From Ignavibacteriaceae bacterium (GTDB taxonomy: Bacteria > Bacteroidota > Ignavibacteria > Ignavibacteriales > Ignavibacteriaceae), in the NCBI GenBank assembly GCA_025449775.1, contig JANWIS010000047.1, forward strand, positions 1 to 8,333: a DNA stretch of 8,333 nt. The letters are read 5' to 3'. Shown in pieces: positions 7,367-8,333 of this stretch; position 1 is the stretch's first letter; every line of letters starts with the position of its first letter. The notes beneath the pieces were generated by a model. That model was not told the DNA's origin and did not search any database. It saw only the letters and a list, made by a program, of their open reading frames with translations. The position numbers were made by a program, and so were the translations under genes.

Positions 7367-7771
7367 TTATCTCCGACTATTATAATTCCTGCCGCCTGAA
7401 TTTCTGGTGGTGGAATTTTCCCGTTCTTTTGAAGAGTCTTCATCCGAAGATGATGAATAATTAATATCGGTTATTATGTTTAGAAGATCTTCTGAATAAG
7501 CCGCATCTGAAAATCCTATAAAAATTTCTGTAAAAAGAATTTCCCAGAATCCCGGCTCTCCGTTGGCAACATTATATTGATCATTACTTGCATAACTAGT
7601 TTCTATCTCTTCGTTATAGTTTTCTTCATCAAAATAATTTTGATTGGTATTGTCGGATAAAGTTTCTTCATCGTAAGAAATTTCAGGTTCTTCTTCGAGA
7701 GAGACGATTGTATAGCAACCATTCAACAAAAAAAGAGCAGCAAAAATTCCGGTTAAGAAAACTTTTTTCAA
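7367..7771 (-). CDS. Small acidic lipoprotein with basic C-terminal tail
   Basis: A 134-aa predicted lipoprotein that I do not recognise as a named family. The signal peptide MKKVFLTGIF leads into lipobox LNGC, giving a lipidated Cys19. An acidic stretch follows (~25-60, many Glu/Asp with Asn/Tyr), then a more hydrophobic segment GFWEILFTEIFIGF (~73-86), a Ser/Asp/Glu run and a basic end GGRNYNSRR. The start is TTG at 7771, with GAGG six bases upstream. It is the only start that gives an intact signal peptide with the Lys-Lys n-region. It overlaps the upstream gene's stop as TTGA. GCYTI around the lipidated Cys is shared with the upstream lipoprotein, so the two may be diverged paralogues or may share a sorting signal. 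Genetic linkage to the barrel protein suggests an envelope role, function unknown. Confidence 0.8.
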   Translation of the reverse strand: MKKVFLTGIFAALFLLNGCYTIVSLEEEPEISYDEETLSDNTNQNYFDEENYNEEIETSYASNDQYNVANGEPGFWEILFTEIFIGFSDAAYSEDLLNIITDINYSSSSDEDSSKERENSTTRNSGGRNYNSRR

Positions 7772-8091
7772 CTTCTGCCTCTATCTTTTTTTACTGGATT
7801 GGAGATTGGTTCAGGTTTTCTTTCATCATTTCCACGATCATTATTACCTCGCAATGGATCCCTGGTTTGTTCTTCAAATCCTTTTCTATCAATTGTTGGT
7901 GCTGGTGTTATGATTATGGGCTGTGGATCAGGATTTGGTTCGAGCAATGGACAAGGATCATTAGGTATTGGTATATAATATACATCATAATATTCTTCTT
8001 CATCTTCTGCATAGTGCTGCGGAATTGTATAACAGCCTGTTAAACTTGTCAGGAAAATAATGAGAACAGGTAATGTATAAATCAACTTCAT
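7768..8091 (-). CDS. Small Pro-rich lipoprotein
   Basis: A 107-aa predicted lipoprotein of unknown family. The signal peptide has a hydrophobic core YTLPVLIIFLTS and lipobox LTGC, giving a lipidated Cys20, followed by YTI as in the next gene. Residues ~28-36 are very acidic/aromatic (AEDEEEYYD). The middle is proline-rich (IPIPNDPCP, EPNPDPQP, ITPAP), an extended spacer-like composition, and the C-terminal third is charged and Arg/Asn/Asp-rich, ending DRGRS. A second Cys (about residue 47, NDPCP) has no obvious partner in this protein. The ATG at 8091 has AAGGAGA (8107-8101) nine bases upstream, inside the end of the preceding gene. Stop and next start overlap (TTGA). No enzymatic motif is visible; a structural or surface-tether role is only inferred from composition. 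Confidence 0.8.
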   Translation of the reverse strand: MKLIYTLPVLIIFLTSLTGCYTIPQHYAEDEEEYYDVYYIPIPNDPCPLLEPNPDPQPIIITPAPTIDRKGFEEQTRDPLRGNNDRGNDERKPEPISNPVKKDRGRS

Positions 8092-8097
8092 ATTAAT

Positions 8098-8333
8098 TTA
8101 TCTCCTTTTTCCGCTTGAATTATTAAAGCTCCCAGTACGAGTTGGTGGAGAATATGATCTCGTTGTATTATTTGTTCTCGGAGGAGAATAACTTCTTGTT
8201 GTGTTCGTATTTGTTCGAGTCGGTGTATAAGTTTTTGTAGTATTCGTATTCTGTTTTGGAGGAGAATATGTTTTCGTTTGTGTAGTGTTATTTCTTTTTG
8301 TTGGAGTATAGTTACTTGTTTTGTTTCTGTTTA
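8098..8333 (-). CDS. Basic Thr/Pro-rich tandem-repeat protein, C-terminal 77 residues
   Basis: The frame stopping at TAA 8100-8098 is open to the right edge, so start and N-terminus are outside the window. The 77 whole codons visible encode 15 Lys/Arg and no Asp or Glu, with Thr, Asn, Ser and Pro making up most of the rest. The sequence is built from ~13-residue units such as NTNTTRSYSPPRT, with cores alternating YTPT and YSPP, then ends GSFNNSSGKRR. It is almost certainly unstructured. By position (first visible of three small genes before an outer-membrane barrel) it may also carry a signal peptide, but that cannot be seen. The last codons (AAA AGG AGA TAA) supply the ribosome binding site of the next gene, six bases before its ATG, which supports that this frame is translated. 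Family not recognised. Confidence 0.72.
   Translation of the reverse strand, partial: NRNKTSNYTPTKRNNTTQTKTYSPPKQNTNTTKTYTPTRTNTNTTRSYSPPRTNNTTRSYSPPTRTGSFNNSSGKRR
8134..8333 (-). repeat. Imperfect 36-42 bp coding tandem repeat
   Basis: Five in-frame units are marked by Tyr codons at 8310-8308, 8268-8266, 8229-8227, 8190-8188 and 8154-8152, spaced 42, 39, 39 and 36 bp. Each unit reads roughly Asn/Thr run, Lys or Arg, Tyr-Ser/Thr-Pro-Pro/Thr, Lys/Arg. The best conserved DNA core (plus strand) is GGAGGAGAATA, at 8180-8190 and 8260-8270, with GGTGGAGAATA at 8144-8154. All spacings are multiples of three, so units can be gained or lost without breaking the frame. The array continues past the window edge. 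Confidence 0.8.

Noticed and set aside
7708..8043. Plus-strand open frame antisense to the two lipoprotein genes
   Set aside because: Its product is Ile/Phe/Trp/Cys-rich nonsense with no usable ribosome binding site. The minus strand there encodes two intact lipoboxes and embedded Shine-Dalgarno sites.
8144..8270. GGAGGAGAATATG on the plus strand, looking like a ribosome binding site plus ATG
   Set aside because: It recurs because it is the complement of the repeated Tyr-Ser-Pro-Pro codons; no meaningful plus-strand frame follows.
8134..8333. Possible CRISPR array in the repeated stretch at the right edge
   Set aside because: Units are adjacent, imperfect, multiples of three in length and in frame with a translated protein; there are no unique spacers between identical repeats.
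8098..8333. Bacteroidota-type O-glycosylation of the Thr/Ser-rich repeats
   Set aside because: The described motif needs Asp directly before the Ser/Thr, and the visible repeats contain no Asp at all.
1..8333. tRNA or rRNA genes, insertion sequences, prophage or defence genes
   Set aside because: No tRNA or rRNA gene, no transposase, integrase or nuclease motif and no terminal inverted repeats were seen; nearly all bases are occupied by the genes described.

Overview
The window is AT-rich, gene-dense bacterial DNA with nearly all genes on the minus strand. Protein families point to a Gram-negative member of the Bacteroidota/Ignavibacteriota (Chlorobi) lineage. The clues are an OMPP1/FadL-type beta-barrel of the Bacteroidota style, several small SPII lipoproteins, a DUF2652-SRPBCC-like protein and a classical menaquinone set. 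This placement is inferred from proteins only; no rRNA or other marker is present.

Left edge (1-762, + strand): the 3' part of a gene whose product looks like DUF2652 (class III cyclase-like fold) followed by an SRPBCC lipid-binding-type domain. It converges on the next operon with only 15 bp between stop codons.

Centre (778-5741, - strand): a tightly overlapping operon in the order rsgA, menF, menD, menH. RsgA is the circularly permuted GTPase of late 30S ribosome maturation. MenF, MenD and MenH take chorismate to isochorismate, then SEPHCHC, then SHCHC, the first three steps of o-succinylbenzoate-type menaquinone synthesis. All three junctions overlap (1, 11 and 4 nt) and lack good internal ribosome binding sites, so translational coupling is likely. 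The most unusual point is the rsgA start. The conserved OB-fold is encoded upstream of the first ATG/GTG/TTG codon, and a Shine-Dalgarno sequence plus homology place initiation at an AUU codon (5741). A 10-codon leader ORF ends exactly over that AUU.

The 156-bp gap between the two operons (5742-5897) holds an intrinsic terminator for the right-hand operon and a weak candidate promoter for rsgA-men.

Right side (5898-8333, - strand): an operon entering from beyond the right edge. It has a Thr/Pro/Arg-Lys-rich tandem-repeat protein (5' end outside the window), two small lipoproteins sharing a GCYTI lipobox region, and an OMPP1/FadL-like outer-membrane barrel. The stop-proximal codons of each small gene also form the ribosome binding site of the next gene. 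The set looks like a cell-envelope module of unknown function and is the part of the window least explained by known systems.
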